A stretch of DNA of 64,000 nucleotides from Streptomyces sp. NBRC 110028. Lineage in GTDB: Bacteria; Actinomycetota; Actinomycetes; Streptomycetales; Streptomycetaceae. Made by a program: the position numbers and the translations under genes. How positions within the stretch are numbered: position 1 is the stretch's first letter; every line of letters starts with the position of its first letter. This document shows positions 24,546 to 33,444 of this stretch, piece by piece. Where the stretch lies: contig NZ_BBUZ01000024.1 of the NCBI RefSeq assembly GCF_001417735.1, positions 1 through 64,000 on the forward strand, in the 5' to 3' direction. The notes beneath the pieces are model-generated. The model did no database searches, was not told the origin of the DNA, and saw only the letters and a program-made list of their open reading frames with translations.

Positions 24546-26483
24546 ATGGCCACGACTTTGCTACTGCTGGGGCTGAGCCTCAGCACGGCCCACGCCGCCG
24601 CTCCCACCAGCGCCCTGGGGAACGGCTCGGTGACCGACCCGAACATCGTCTACACCGGCCGCTGGGACCTCGGCTCCGCCACCGCCGCCGTCCCCAACTG
24701 GACCGGCGGCTACCTCCAGACCGCGTTCACCGGCACGACGGTCAAGGTCAAGGCCCGGAACGCGGTGAACTTCTACGCCAGCGTCGACGGCGGCGCCGAC
24801 GTCTTCTACACCGGCGTCAGGGGCACCGTCGACCTCACCCCGAAGCCCCTCCCCCAGGGCACCCACACCCTCCGCGTGTCCTACCGCTCCGGCGACACCG
24901 TCTTCCAGGGCCTGGTCCTCGACGCGGGCGCGGGCACCACCACCCCGCGCATCCCCGGCAAGCTCATCGAGTTCGTCGGCGACTCCATCACCGCCGGCGC
25001 CCTCACCGACCGGCTCGCGCTCGACTCGTACGGCTGGAAGACCGGCGAACAGCTCGGCATGCGCCACACCCAGATCGCCCGCGCGGGCTACTGCCTGGTC
25101 GCCAAGAGCGGCTGCGCGGGCCTGGCCACCCAGTTCTTCAAGACGGCCTCCACCGGCGACCAGAACTGGGACTTCTCCCGCTACCAGGCGAACGCCGTCG
25201 TCATCAACCTCGGCACCAACGACATCGGGCACGGCGTCACCGGGCCCGAGTTCCAGTCGGCGTACACCACCCTCCTCCGCGACATCCGCGCGAAGTACCC
25301 GAACGCGGCCCTCTTCGCCGTCCAGACCCTCAAGAAGCGGTACGTGGCGGAGACCAAGGCGGCCGTGAGCGCGCGCAACGGCGCGGGGGACACGAAGGTG
25401 ACGTACGTGGACACCAGCGGCTGGCTCACCGACGGCACGGACTACGAGGACGGCGACGGCCACCCCAACGAGGCCGGCCACACCACGTTCGCGAACCGCC
25501 TGGCCCCCATCATCAGCGCCAAGCTGGGCGCGGCCGCCATGAAGTCCGCCGCCGCCCCGGGCCAGCCGGGCGACCCCAACATCAAGCTCAGCGGCCGCTG
25601 GGACACCACGACCTCCGCCACCGCCTACACCCCCTACTGGGCGGGCGCCTACTTCCGCACCGGCTTCACCGGCCGCACCGTGGGGCTCAGGCAACGGGGC
25701 GCCATCGACTTGTGGGCCAGCATCGACGGCGGCCCCGCCACCTTCTACGACGAGGCCAAGGGCACGGTGAACCTCACCCCCACCCCCCTCGCCGCCGGAA
25801 ACCACACCCTCCAGGTCAACTACCAAGTCATCGCCGGCAGTTACCACGGCGACGCGGTCTTCCAGGGCCTGACCCTCGACAGCGGCGCCACCACCTTCGC
25901 CCCGCCCGCCCCGAAGAAGCTGATCGAGTTCGTCGGCGACTCCATCACCGTCGGCACCACCACCTCCCAGAACGCCCGCACCGCCTACGGCTGGCTCATC
26001 GGCGAACGCCTCGGCGCCGACCACACCCAGATCGCCCAGGGCGGCGCCGCACTCGTCGACACGGCGGACGACCGGATGAGCCTGGAGCAGCAGTTCACCA
26101 AGCTCAACCCCAACGCCGCCACGCCCGCCTGGGACTTCTCCCGCTACCAGGCCAACGCCGTCGTCATCAACCTCGGCACCAACGACGTGGGCCGCGGCGT
26201 GAGTTCGGCGCAGTTCCAGGCGTCGTACACCAGTCTCCTGCGCAAGGTCCGCACCGCCTACCCGGGCGCCTGGATCTTCGCCCTGCGCACCTTCAGCGGC
26301 CGCTTCGGCACCGAGACCAAGGCCGCGGTCACCGCCTTCGCCGACGCCAGGGCTTCGTACGTCGACACCACCGGCTGGCTGGCCGCCGGCGACCTCTCCG
26401 ACTCCGTCCACCCCAACGACCAGGGCCACCGCACCATCACCACCCGCCTGGCCCCTCTCATCTCCGCCAGGCTCGGCGGCTGA
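24546..26483 (+). CDS. Secreted tandem SGNH/GDSL esterase (CE2-like, two copies)
   Basis: The 645-residue protein has two homologous halves, each a jelly-roll domain (YTGRWDLGSA / LSGRWDTTTS) followed by an SGNH hydrolase. Each half has EFVGDSIT (block I serine), INLGTND (block III) and a DGHPNEAG / DSVHPNDQG block V with the catalytic Asp and His. Family CE2 esterases deacetylate plant polysaccharides. A signal peptide ends near STAHAA. The annotated ATG is 24546, but the frame runs upstream as ATA CGC AGA CTC TTA GCG CTT GTC, giving a twin-arginine-like head; the original start may have been at 24522. A CebR box predicts induction by cellobiose. Confidence 0.85.
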   Translation: MATTLLLLGLSLSTAHAAAPTSALGNGSVTDPNIVYTGRWDLGSATAAVPNWTGGYLQTAFTGTTVKVKARNAVNFYASVDGGADVFYTGVRGTVDLTPKPLPQGTHTLRVSYRSGDTVFQGLVLDAGAGTTTPRIPGKLIEFVGDSITAGALTDRLALDSYGWKTGEQLGMRHTQIARAGYCLVAKSGCAGLATQFFKTASTGDQNWDFSRYQANAVVINLGTNDIGHGVTGPEFQSAYTTLLRDIRAKYPNAALFAVQTLKKRYVAETKAAVSARNGAGDTKVTYVDTSGWLTDGTDYEDGDGHPNEAGHTTFANRLAPIISAKLGAAAMKSAAAPGQPGDPNIKLSGRWDTTTSATAYTPYWAGAYFRTGFTGRTVGLRQRGAIDLWASIDGGPATFYDEAKGTVNLTPTPLAAGNHTLQVNYQVIAGSYHGDAVFQGLTLDSGATTFAPPAPKKLIEFVGDSITVGTTTSQNARTAYGWLIGERLGADHTQIAQGGAALVDTADDRMSLEQQFTKLNPNAATPAWDFSRYQANAVVINLGTNDVGRGVSSAQFQASYTSLLRKVRTAYPGAWIFALRTFSGRFGTETKAAVTAFADARASYVDTTGWLAAGDLSDSVHPNDQGHRTITTRLAPLISARLGG

Positions 26484-26529
26484 TCGAGTGACATGATGGC
26501 GCGCACCACAACAGAAGGAGGGGTGGAGT

Positions 26530-26727
26530 GTGATCGTGCTCGCATTGGCCGTCGTCCTGGTGCTCGTCGCCGGAGGGTGTGTCTGCGTCGTGTGGGCGGC
26601 GCGGGGCGGGCCGCGCTGGGTGCGCGCGGTGGCCGGCGTGACCTTGGGCATGGGTGAGGTGGTGCGCAGCCAGTCGAAGCGCAACCGCAGGGGCTCCGGC
26701 GGCGGCACCACGGGGGACGACGGCTGA
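26530..26727 (+). CDS. Small membrane protein
   Basis: A 65-residue product begins at GTG 26530 with AAGGAGG upstream. The first 25 residues form one membrane helix (IVLALAVVLVLVAGG), followed by a short basic cytoplasmic tail (RSQSKRNRR). No family is recognised. The strong ribosome site and third-position GC bias support a real gene. It stands alone between the esterase and the F420 enzyme. Confidence 0.55.
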   Translation: MIVLALAVVLVLVAGGCVCVVWAARGGPRWVRAVAGVTLGMGEVVRSQSKRNRRGSGGGTTGDDG

Positions 26728-26851
26728 CCGGCGGCGCGGGCTGCGCGGGCGCATGACGCGGCCCGCGGCAGGCGGAGCCGGCCGGTCTCGGTGGCGCTCT
26801 CCGTCCTCGGGAAGCGGGTTTGAAAGCGGGGCAAACCGGTACCCGAGAGCC

Positions 26852-27814
26852 ATGCGATGGGGATACACGATGATGACCGAGCAAGCCGGACCGCGTCAGC
26901 TCGTGAAGGACGTGGTCCGAGCCGAGCAGATCGGTTTCGACTTCTCGGTGACGTCCGACCACTACTTTCCGTGGCTGGAGTCCCAGGGGCACTCCCCCTA
27001 TGCCTGGAGTGTGCTCGGGGCGGCCGCGCAGGCCACGTCGCGGATCCCGCTGACGACGTTCGTGACCTGCCCGAGTGTCCGTTACCACCCGACGGTGGTG
27101 GCGCAGAAGGCCGCCACGCTGCAGCTGCTGTCCGAGGGCCGGTTCCGGCTGGGGCTGGGGTCCGGCGAGAACCTGAACGAACACGTGGTGGGCAGCGGCT
27201 GGCCGGCGGCCGACATCCGGCACGAGATGCTGGAGGAGGCCGTGGAGATCATCCGCGCGCTGTTCAAGGGCGGTTACGTCAACCACCGGGGCACGCACTT
27301 CGACGTCGATTCCGCCAAGCTGTGGGATCTGCCCGACGAGGCGCCGCCCATCGGGCTCGCCGCGTCCGGCGAGGCGTCCTGCAGGCTGGCCGGGCAGCAG
27401 GCGGACATGCTGATCGCCACCGAGCCGAAGCCCGAGCTGGTGGACGCCTTCGAGCGGCACGGTGGCGAGGGCAAGCCGCGCATCGGCCAGCTGCCGATCG
27501 CGTACGACACCGACCGGGACGCGGCGATCGCTCGGGCCCATGACCAGTTCCGCTGGTTCGGCGGCGGCTGGAAGGTCAACTCCGAGCTGCCGGGCCCGGC
27601 CTCCTTCGAGGGCGCCACACAGTACGTACGGCCCGAGGACGTGGCCGCGTCCCTCCCGTGCGGCAATGACGTCGGGGAGTTCACGGACAAGCTCCGCCCG
27701 TTCGTCGAGGCGGGCTTCACGGACGTGGCCCTGGTCCAGATCGGCGGGGACCACCAGGAGCCCTTCTTCGACTGGGCCGAGAAGCAGTTGCTGCCCGCTC
27801 TCCGGGAGCTGTAG
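26852..27814 (+). CDS. F420-dependent LLM-class oxidoreductase
   Basis: The 320-residue luciferase-like TIM barrel starts MRWGYTMMTEQ. VTSDHYFPWL (substrate/cofactor-site histidine), PTVVAQKAATLQLLSEGRF, LGLGSGENLNEHVVG and PIGLAASGEASCRLAG match the F420-linked subgroup that includes Fgd-like and TIGR03557-type enzymes. The substrate is unknown. No nearby gene for F420 synthesis is present. A large hairpin terminator follows at 27839. The start at 26852 is the family start. Confidence 0.88.
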   Translation: MRWGYTMMTEQAGPRQLVKDVVRAEQIGFDFSVTSDHYFPWLESQGHSPYAWSVLGAAAQATSRIPLTTFVTCPSVRYHPTVVAQKAATLQLLSEGRFRLGLGSGENLNEHVVGSGWPAADIRHEMLEEAVEIIRALFKGGYVNHRGTHFDVDSAKLWDLPDEAPPIGLAASGEASCRLAGQQADMLIATEPKPELVDAFERHGGEGKPRIGQLPIAYDTDRDAAIARAHDQFRWFGGGWKVNSELPGPASFEGATQYVRPEDVAASLPCGNDVGEFTDKLRPFVEAGFTDVALVQIGGDHQEPFFDWAEKQLLPALREL

Positions 27815-27838
27815 CGGCGAAACAACGCGAGCAACACC

Positions 27839-27869
27839 GGCTGGGCCGCGGGAATTCCGCGGCCCAGCC
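27839..27869 (+). terminator. Hairpin terminator after the F420 oxidoreductase
   Basis: GGCTGGGCCGCGG and CCGCGGCCCAGCC form a perfect 13-bp stem around GAATT, 25 bases after the stop codon; CTTTCG follows. Confidence 0.85.
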
Positions 27870-27951
27870 GCTTTCGTCCGCGTGTCCGGGATATGGAATC
27901 CGGGCCGGGACTTCTTGACCGGCCGGACTTTCCCCTGCTTGTATCGATGGC

Positions 27952-28032
27952 ATGAAGCGACAGGACCTCACGCGGCGACGCCACGTCGACCTTGCGCGTG
28001 TCTCCAGCGCGTCCTGTCGCTGTCGGGCCTGA
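27952..28032 (+). CDS. Leader peptide of the sulfonate locus (26 aa)
   Basis: ATG AAG CGA CAG GAC CTC opens a 26-codon frame, MKRQDLTRRRHVDLARVSSA ending in SCRCRA. This is the actinomycete putative leader peptide type (arginine-rich start, Cys-containing end) often found ahead of sulfur-assimilation genes. The cysteine/arginine-rich end would allow ribosome-mediated attenuation in response to sulfur supply. It lies 207 bases before the sfnG remnant. The 170 bases between contain no other gene but could fold into the attenuator. Confidence 0.7.
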   Translation: MKRQDLTRRRHVDLARVSSASCRCRA

Positions 28033-28238
28033 GCGAACGTTTCGGATCTCTCGACTTCCCTCGACTCCTTCCGCGTCGCCGCCCCTCCCCCTTCCTCAGC
28101 ACCCCTGACCTGACCAGGCACGGACCAGGGCTGCTTTCTTCCGGCCGCCGCCTTTCCGGGTAACCCGCCTCATTTCCCACCGCGGCCGCCGCTTTCACGT
28201 GCGCCTGAGTGCCCGTATTCACGTTCCGGGAGTTCCCC

Positions 28239-28568
28239 ATGCCCGCACATCCCCCTGTCGAATTCCCCAACGACCCGCCGCGTTACGCCCCTTGGGTGCC
28301 CGATGTCAGCGCCGATCCGGTCACCAGCCGCATCGAGCAGCGCACCGACTGGGGCTACGACGACCACCGCGAGCTGCCCGTGCCCGCCGAGAACAGCGGC
28401 TTCGGCCTCGCGCTGCTGCTCGCCACCCAGCGGCTGAAGGTCATCGCCGCCACCCACCCCGGGCTGTGGCCGGCCGGGGACTTCTCCAGCGCGTTCGGCG
28501 AACGCGTGCCGCCGCTGGTGCGCGAGCCGCAGGCACAGCTGCCGGACACCGAGCCCGCGCTCGCCTGA
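28239..28568 (+). pseudogene. Internally deleted dimethylsulfone monooxygenase (SfnG) remnant
   Basis: The 109-residue frame starts like SfnG (FPNDPPRYAPWVPDVSA, IEQRTDWGYD) and jumps after ENSGF to LALLLATQRLKVIAATHPG LWP, the second strand region. It then jumps again to FGERVPPLVRE, the last helix of the family. A full enzyme is about 360-370 residues, so roughly 250 are missing in two places, apparently in frame. No FMN-dependent activity is possible. Its position between the leader peptide and an SsuE-type reductase fits an ancestral sfnG-ssuE-ssuD operon. Confidence 0.7.
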
Positions 28569-28611
28569 CCCGCCCGCCACACCGCCCGCGACCCTCCCGA
28601 AAGGGGCCACC

Positions 28612-29166
28612 ATGGCCACCGTCCTGTCCGTCTCCGGCTCCCCCTCCGCCACCTCCCGCACCGCCCGGCTGCTGCGCCACCTCGACGCCCGGCTCACCGG
28701 CCAGGGCCACGAGGTGATCCCGCTCGACGTCCGCACCATCCCCGCCACCGCGCTGCTCGGCGCCGACTTCGGGCATCCGGACATCGTCCGGGCCAGGACG
28801 CTGGTCGAGCGGGCGGACGGGGTCGTCGTCGGCACCCCCGTCTACAAGGCCGCCTACTCCGGGCTGCTGAAGTCCCTGCTGGACCTGCTGCCGCAGTACG
28901 CGCTGGCGGGAAAGACCGTGCTGCCGCTGGCCACCGGCGGCAGCACGGCGCACGTCCTGGCCATCGACTACGCGCTGCGGCCGGTGCTGTCCTCGATGGG
29001 CGCCGCACACATCGTGCAGGGCTGGTTCACGCTCGACAAGGACATCGACACCACCGCCGACGGCGGGGTGATCGTCGCCCCCGGCGCGGCCGAGGCGCTG
29101 GAGCAGGTCGTCGACCAGTTCTCCGTGGCACTGGGGCACCGTCCCGTGCTCGCGGCCGCGAGCTGA
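28612..29166 (+). CDS. ssuE: NADPH-dependent FMN reductase, SsuE/MsuE type
   Basis: The 184-residue flavodoxin-like enzyme has GSPSATSRTARLLRHL (FMN phosphate loop) and VVGTPVYKAAYSGLLKSLLDLLPQ, the SsuE signature, followed by PLATGGSTAH. It supplies reduced FMN to the sulfonate monooxygenase encoded next (29274). GAAAGGGG is a good ribosome site 7 bases before the ATG. No truncation is visible. Confidence 0.9.
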   Translation: MATVLSVSGSPSATSRTARLLRHLDARLTGQGHEVIPLDVRTIPATALLGADFGHPDIVRARTLVERADGVVVGTPVYKAAYSGLLKSLLDLLPQYALAGKTVLPLATGGSTAHVLAIDYALRPVLSSMGAAHIVQGWFTLDKDIDTTADGGVIVAPGAAEALEQVVDQFSVALGHRPVLAAAS

Positions 29167-29273
29167 CGCGTGCCACGGCGGGCGGCGGGGTGACGGCGCT
29201 GAACGGCACCCCGCCGCCCCGGCACGGCCTTCCGCAACTCCCCCTTTCCCCGCCCCGATCGGAGCCGCGCAGC

Positions 29274-30419
29274 ATGTCCCTCACCTTTCACTGGTTCCTG
29301 CCCACCAACGGCGACAGCCGCCATGTCGTCGGCGGCGGCCATGGAACGCCCGTCACCGCGGCCGGTGGCGACCGGCCGCCGTCCGTCGGCTACCTGGCCC
29401 AGATCGCCCGCGCCGCCGAGGACCTGGGCTTCGTCGGGGCGCTGACGCCGACCGGGGCGTGGTGCGAGGACGCGTGGCTGACGACGGCGATGGTCAGCCA
29501 GCACACCGAGCGGCTGAAGTTCCTGGTGGCGTTCCGGCCGGGGTTCGTCTCCCCCACCCTCGCCGCGCAGATGGCCTCGACCTACCAGCGGCAGACCGGC
29601 GGACGGCTGCTGCTGAACGTGGTCACCGGGGGCGAGAGCCACGAGCAGCGGGCGTACGGCGACTTCCTCGACAAGGAGGCCCGCTACCGGCGCACCGGGG
29701 AGTTCCTGGAGGTCGTGCGCGGGCTGTGGGACGGCAAGACGGTGGATCTGGCGGGCGAACACCTCCAGGTGGCGGACGCCTCCCTGGCCCGGCTGCCCGA
29801 TCCGGTGCCCGAGGTGTACTTCGGCGGCTCCTCGCCCATCGCCGGTGAGGTGGCCGCCCGCCATGCGGACGTCTACCTCACCTGGGGCGAGCCGCCCGCC
29901 CAGGTCGCGGAGAAGATCGCCTGGATCCGGGGGCTCGCGGCCGAGGAGGGCCGTACGATCCGCTTCGGCATCCGGCTGCACGTCATCACGCGCGACACCG
30001 GCGAGCAGGCGTGGGCGGAGGCCGGGCGGCTGCTGGACGGTTTCGATCCGGAGACCGTGCGGTCCGTGCAGGAGGGGCTGGCGCGCAGCGAGTCCGAGGG
30101 GCAGAGGCGCATGCTCGCGCTGCACGGCGGTGGCCGGGACGGGCTGGAGATCCACCCCAATCTGTGGGCGGGCATCGGCCTGGTGCGCGGCGGCGCCGGT
30201 ACGGCCCTGGTCGGCAGCCACGCGGAGGTGGCGGAGCGGATCGCCGAGTACCACCGGATCGGGATCGACGAGTTCGTGCTGTCCGGCTATCCGCATCTGG
30301 AGGAGGCGTACTGGTTCGGCGAGGGCGTGCTGCCGCGTCTGCGGCAGCAGGGGCTGTGGTCCCATCCGGCGCGCCCCGGCCGCCTGAGCCGGCCGGTGCC
30401 GAGCGGTCGGCCGAGATAG
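29274..30419 (+). CDS. ssuD: Alkanesulfonate monooxygenase-like LLM flavin enzyme
   Basis: The 381-residue FMNH2-dependent monooxygenase has FHWFLPTNGDSR at its start, FLVAFRPGFVSPTLAAQM, the SsuD-type RLLLNVVTGG and FGGSSPIA. It releases sulfite from alkanesulfonates using FMNH2 from the upstream reductase. Whether it prefers alkane- or methanesulfonate cannot be told. The start at 29274 is preceded by a weak GGAGCCG. About 40 bases later a two-component system begins, not clearly part of the operon. Confidence 0.88.
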   Translation: MSLTFHWFLPTNGDSRHVVGGGHGTPVTAAGGDRPPSVGYLAQIARAAEDLGFVGALTPTGAWCEDAWLTTAMVSQHTERLKFLVAFRPGFVSPTLAAQMASTYQRQTGGRLLLNVVTGGESHEQRAYGDFLDKEARYRRTGEFLEVVRGLWDGKTVDLAGEHLQVADASLARLPDPVPEVYFGGSSPIAGEVAARHADVYLTWGEPPAQVAEKIAWIRGLAAEEGRTIRFGIRLHVITRDTGEQAWAEAGRLLDGFDPETVRSVQEGLARSESEGQRRMLALHGGGRDGLEIHPNLWAGIGLVRGGAGTALVGSHAEVAERIAEYHRIGIDEFVLSGYPHLEEAYWFGEGVLPRLRQQGLWSHPARPGRLSRPVPSGRPR

Positions 30420-30458
30420 TACGCACCGCCCCCGGAGCCGGGCTGCCAAGATGAGCGA

Positions 30459-31160
30459 ATGATCTACCCAGCCGATACACAACGGTCGACTGCGGATCAG
30501 ACACGGCTGTTACTGGTCGAGGACGACCGGGAGACCGCAGACATGCTGGCCGAATTGTTCGTCTCAGAGGGCTATGACGTCGAGGTGGCGTACGACGGCC
30601 ACCGGGGGCTCCATCTCGGCCTCGGCCGGCGTCATCAGGTGATGGTCATCGACCGGATGCTGCCCGGTATCGACGGCCTGGACCTGCTGAAACGATTACG
30701 GCGGGTCGGTGTCACCGCCCGGGTCCTGGTACTGACCGCGCTGGGCGAGCTGGGGGACCGGGTCACCGGCCTCGACTCAGGTGCGGACGACTACCTGGTC
30801 AAGCCGTTCGAAGTGGACGAACTGCTGGCCAGGGTGCGGGCGCTGCACCGGCGCGACCTCGCGGACGCCGAAGTTCTGCCGCTCGGCGACGGGGACGGGC
30901 AGCTGGACCTGCGGCGCCATGAGGTGCGTCTCGCCGACGGCAGCCGGATCGAGCTGTCCCCGCGCGAATTCGGTCTGCTGCACGCGCTCGCGGACGGCCC
31001 CAAGCGGGTGCACGACCGCTCGCACCTGCGCGAGCGCGTGTTTCCCGATACCTCGGCGGAGTCCATCGTCGACACCTACGTCTACTATCTGCGGCGGAAA
31101 CTGGGCCGTGGTGTCGTCCGCACGGTGCGGGGGCGCGGCTACCGGATGGGCTCGCTGTGA
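30459..31160 (+). CDS. OmpR-family response regulator with two TTA codons
   Basis: The 233-residue regulator has a receiver domain (LLLVEDDRETADML, phospho-acceptor Asp in VMVIDRMLPG, LVKPFEVDEL) and a winged-helix output domain ending TVRGRGYRMG. TTA leucine codons occur at 30510 and 30696, making translation dependent on the developmental bldA tRNA. The stop overlaps the GTG start of the kinase gene (GTGA at 31157). The lower GC of the first 60 codons and the TTA pair are unusual for a core gene. Confidence 0.93.
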   Translation: MIYPADTQRSTADQTRLLLVEDDRETADMLAELFVSEGYDVEVAYDGHRGLHLGLGRRHQVMVIDRMLPGIDGLDLLKRLRRVGVTARVLVLTALGELGDRVTGLDSGADDYLVKPFEVDELLARVRALHRRDLADAEVLPLGDGDGQLDLRRHEVRLADGSRIELSPREFGLLHALADGPKRVHDRSHLRERVFPDTSAESIVDTYVYYLRRKLGRGVVRTVRGRGYRMGSL

Positions 31161-32500
31161 TCTCCCTTCCGGTCCGTCTGCCGCGCCGCCCGGCTCCCGG
31201 CCCCGAGCAGCGGCGGCTCGCCTCCGCCCAGTGGTCGATCACCCTGCGCATCTCGCTGGTGATGTCGGTGATCATGCTGCTGGTCGTGGCCATCGTGTAC
31301 TCCGTCGTGCTGTTCGCCCAACGCGCCGACGCCGAGCGCGAGACGCAGTGGGGCATCCGGCACAACACCGTCGACAGCCCGCCGGTCTGCGTGTGGATCA
31401 CCGTGGAGCGGGACGGAGTGCTCCGCAGCACCCGCGGCACCCCGGACGGCCTCCCCGTGATGTCCAGCCTGAACGCGGTCCGGGCGGGTGCTCGCCCGGT
31501 GCTGGAGCGGGTGGAGCGCGGTGGCGAGCAGTACACGGTGCGCACCGCGCGGCGCGGCGACGAGATCGTGCAGGCGGCGTACGGCGAACGGTTCCAGCGG
31601 GCGGACCGCGAACACCTGCTGCTCGCCTTCGCGACGGCCGAGTCGATCGGTCTGCTGCTCGTCGCCGTGGCGAGCGGCAGGCTCGCGCGGCGGGCGATGA
31701 CGCCGCTGTCCGAGGCGCTGGACCGGCAGCGGCGGTTCGTCGCGGACGCCAGCCATGAACTGCGCACCCCGCTGACCCAGTTGCACACCCGCGCCCAGCT
31801 GCTGGCCCGGCGCTCCGGTTCGGAGCGCCCGCAAGCGCTGACCGCCGACCTCCAGCGCCTGGTGACCGGGACCCGGCAGCTCGGTGACGTCATCGACGAC
31901 CTGCTGCTGTCCGCGCGGCTGTCCCAGTCGCCGGGGGCGTACGATCCGGTCGACCTCGCCGCCCTCGCCGAGGAGGCGGTGGCCGCCGAGGACGCCCGGG
32001 CCCTGTCGATGGGGCTGACCGTGCGGACGCGGCAGGGGCCGGGGCGGCACGTGGTGATGGGCACCGCCCCCGCGCTGCGCCGGGTGATCGCCGCGCTGGT
32101 CGACAACGCGATGGGGCACACCCCGCCCGGCGGGGAGGTCGTGGTGTCCGTGGACGCCCCGCGCCCCGGGGTCGTGTCGTTGTCCGTGCGCGACACCGGG
32201 GTGGGGATCGCTCCGGAGGAGGCCGATCGCCTCTTCGAGCGGTTCGCCCGGGGGACGGCCGGGCGGGGCAGGCGGTTCGGGCTCGGTCTGGCGCTGGCCC
32301 GGGAAGTCGTCGAAAGCCATCGGGGACGGATCACCGCCGGTGGAGGCCCGGGGCACGGCGCGCTGTTCACCGTCGAGCTTCCGGCGGCGCGGGCGGGCGA
32401 CACGACGGGCGGCGCGACGGGCGGCGCGATCCCACGGCAGCGGTCGATCGCGGCGTGCCTGTCCGTCGTGGCCCGGCAGCCGGGCGGCCCCGGGCGCTGA
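31157..32500 (+). CDS. Sensor histidine kinase
   Basis: The 447-residue membrane kinase has two membrane segments (about 28-50 and about 155-175) flanking a short extracytoplasmic loop with PPVCVWITV. The H box is FVADASHELRTPLTQL, the N box LVDNAMGH, the G1 box DTGVGIAPEEAD and the G2 box FGLGLALAREVV. It is translationally coupled to the response regulator before it and is its cognate partner. The signal is unknown. The last 35 residues are low complexity. Confidence 0.92.
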   Translation: MISLPVRLPRRPAPGPEQRRLASAQWSITLRISLVMSVIMLLVVAIVYSVVLFAQRADAERETQWGIRHNTVDSPPVCVWITVERDGVLRSTRGTPDGLPVMSSLNAVRAGARPVLERVERGGEQYTVRTARRGDEIVQAAYGERFQRADREHLLLAFATAESIGLLLVAVASGRLARRAMTPLSEALDRQRRFVADASHELRTPLTQLHTRAQLLARRSGSERPQALTADLQRLVTGTRQLGDVIDDLLLSARLSQSPGAYDPVDLAALAEEAVAAEDARALSMGLTVRTRQGPGRHVVMGTAPALRRVIAALVDNAMGHTPPGGEVVVSVDAPRPGVVSLSVRDTGVGIAPEEADRLFERFARGTAGRGRRFGLGLALAREVVESHRGRITAGGGPGHGALFTVELPAARAGDTTGGATGGAIPRQRSIAACLSVVARQPGGPGR

Positions 32501-32541
32501 CCGCGCGCCCGGGCGCGTCAGCCGTCCAACTCGTCCGCCGG

Positions 32542-33444
32542 TCATGAGGCGCGTGGGCGGCACCGGTCGAGCGCGCCCGCGTCGATGTCCCCGGCCAGCT
32601 CCGCCAGTGGCGAACCCGCCGGCCACACCAGCCGGGTCCGGCGCCACAGCCGCCCGCCCGCCAGCCGTTTCAGGGCGATGCCCGGGCAGCGGTCGCCCGG
32701 GGCGGCGAAGACGCCGACCGCGTTCCCGGCGCCGACGATGGCCGCCGCGGTGGTCTGGTCGGCGCCGAAGTAGCGGAACCGCGGGGTGAACCCGGCCCGC
32801 TCGCAGGCGATCCGCAGGCTCAAGCCCAGGCCGTCGGAGCGGTCTCCGGGGGCGACCCAGATCTCCTCGGCCAGCTCCTCCAGGGTGATCAGCTGCCGGT
32901 GGGCCAGCCGGTGGCCGGGGGCCAGGCCGATCAGCACGGGTTCGGTGCCGAGGTCCCGTACGGTGAACTCGCGGACCGCGGGCGGGCCGACGTCCGGGAA
33001 CTCGCTGACGACCGCGAGCGCGATCTTCTCCATACGCAGCAGCTCCAGCACGGCCTGGGAGGAGGGCTCCAGATACGTCAGCTGTTCGTGGTGCGGCAGC
33101 CGCTCCCGTACGAGCGCGGCGATCAGCGGCACCCACGGGTTGTCCACGCCGCCCAGCGCGACGGCCCGCGGCGGTTCGGCGGGCCGGGCGAGCGTACGGG
33201 CCGTGGCGATCAGATCGCCGAACTCGTCCAGCAACTCCCGGGCCCGGCCCACCACATGGACACCCAGCTCGGTCGGCACGACGCCCTGCGGACGGCGGCG
33301 GAACAGCGGCCCGCCCAACTCCTGCTCGATACGGCGGAGTTGAGTGGAGAGCCCGGATTGCGCGATGTTCAGCGTGGCGGCAGCGCGGCTGATACTGCCG
33401 GATTCAGCCACGGTGAGCACGATCCGCAGGTGGCGCAGACCCAT
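32542..33444 (-). CDS. LysR family transcriptional regulator
   Basis: The 300-residue protein has an N-terminal HTH (GSISRAAATLNIAQSGLSTQLRRIEQELG) and a periplasmic-binding-like effector domain. The start at 33444 (MGLRHLRIVLTVAE) is the family start; upstream codons belong to the overlapping MFS gene. Its start lies 41 bases inside the 3' end of the MFS gene, so it is probably cotranscribed with it as the last gene of a three-gene minus-strand set. It may regulate the exporter or the neighbouring biosynthetic genes. Confidence 0.88.
   Translation of the reverse strand: MGLRHLRIVLTVAESGSISRAAATLNIAQSGLSTQLRRIEQELGGPLFRRRPQGVVPTELGVHVVGRARELLDEFGDLIATARTLARPAEPPRAVALGGVDNPWVPLIAALVRERLPHHEQLTYLEPSSQAVLELLRMEKIALAVVSEFPDVGPPAVREFTVRDLGTEPVLIGLAPGHRLAHRQLITLEELAEEIWVAPGDRSDGLGLSLRIACERAGFTPRFRYFGADQTTAAAIVGAGNAVGVFAAPGDRCPGIALKRLAGGRLWRRTRLVWPAGSPLAELAGDIDAGALDRCRPRAS

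Noticed and set aside
24561..26834. A 757-codon minus-strand open frame
   Set aside because: It is fully antisense to the tandem esterase, whose catalytic motifs are clear.
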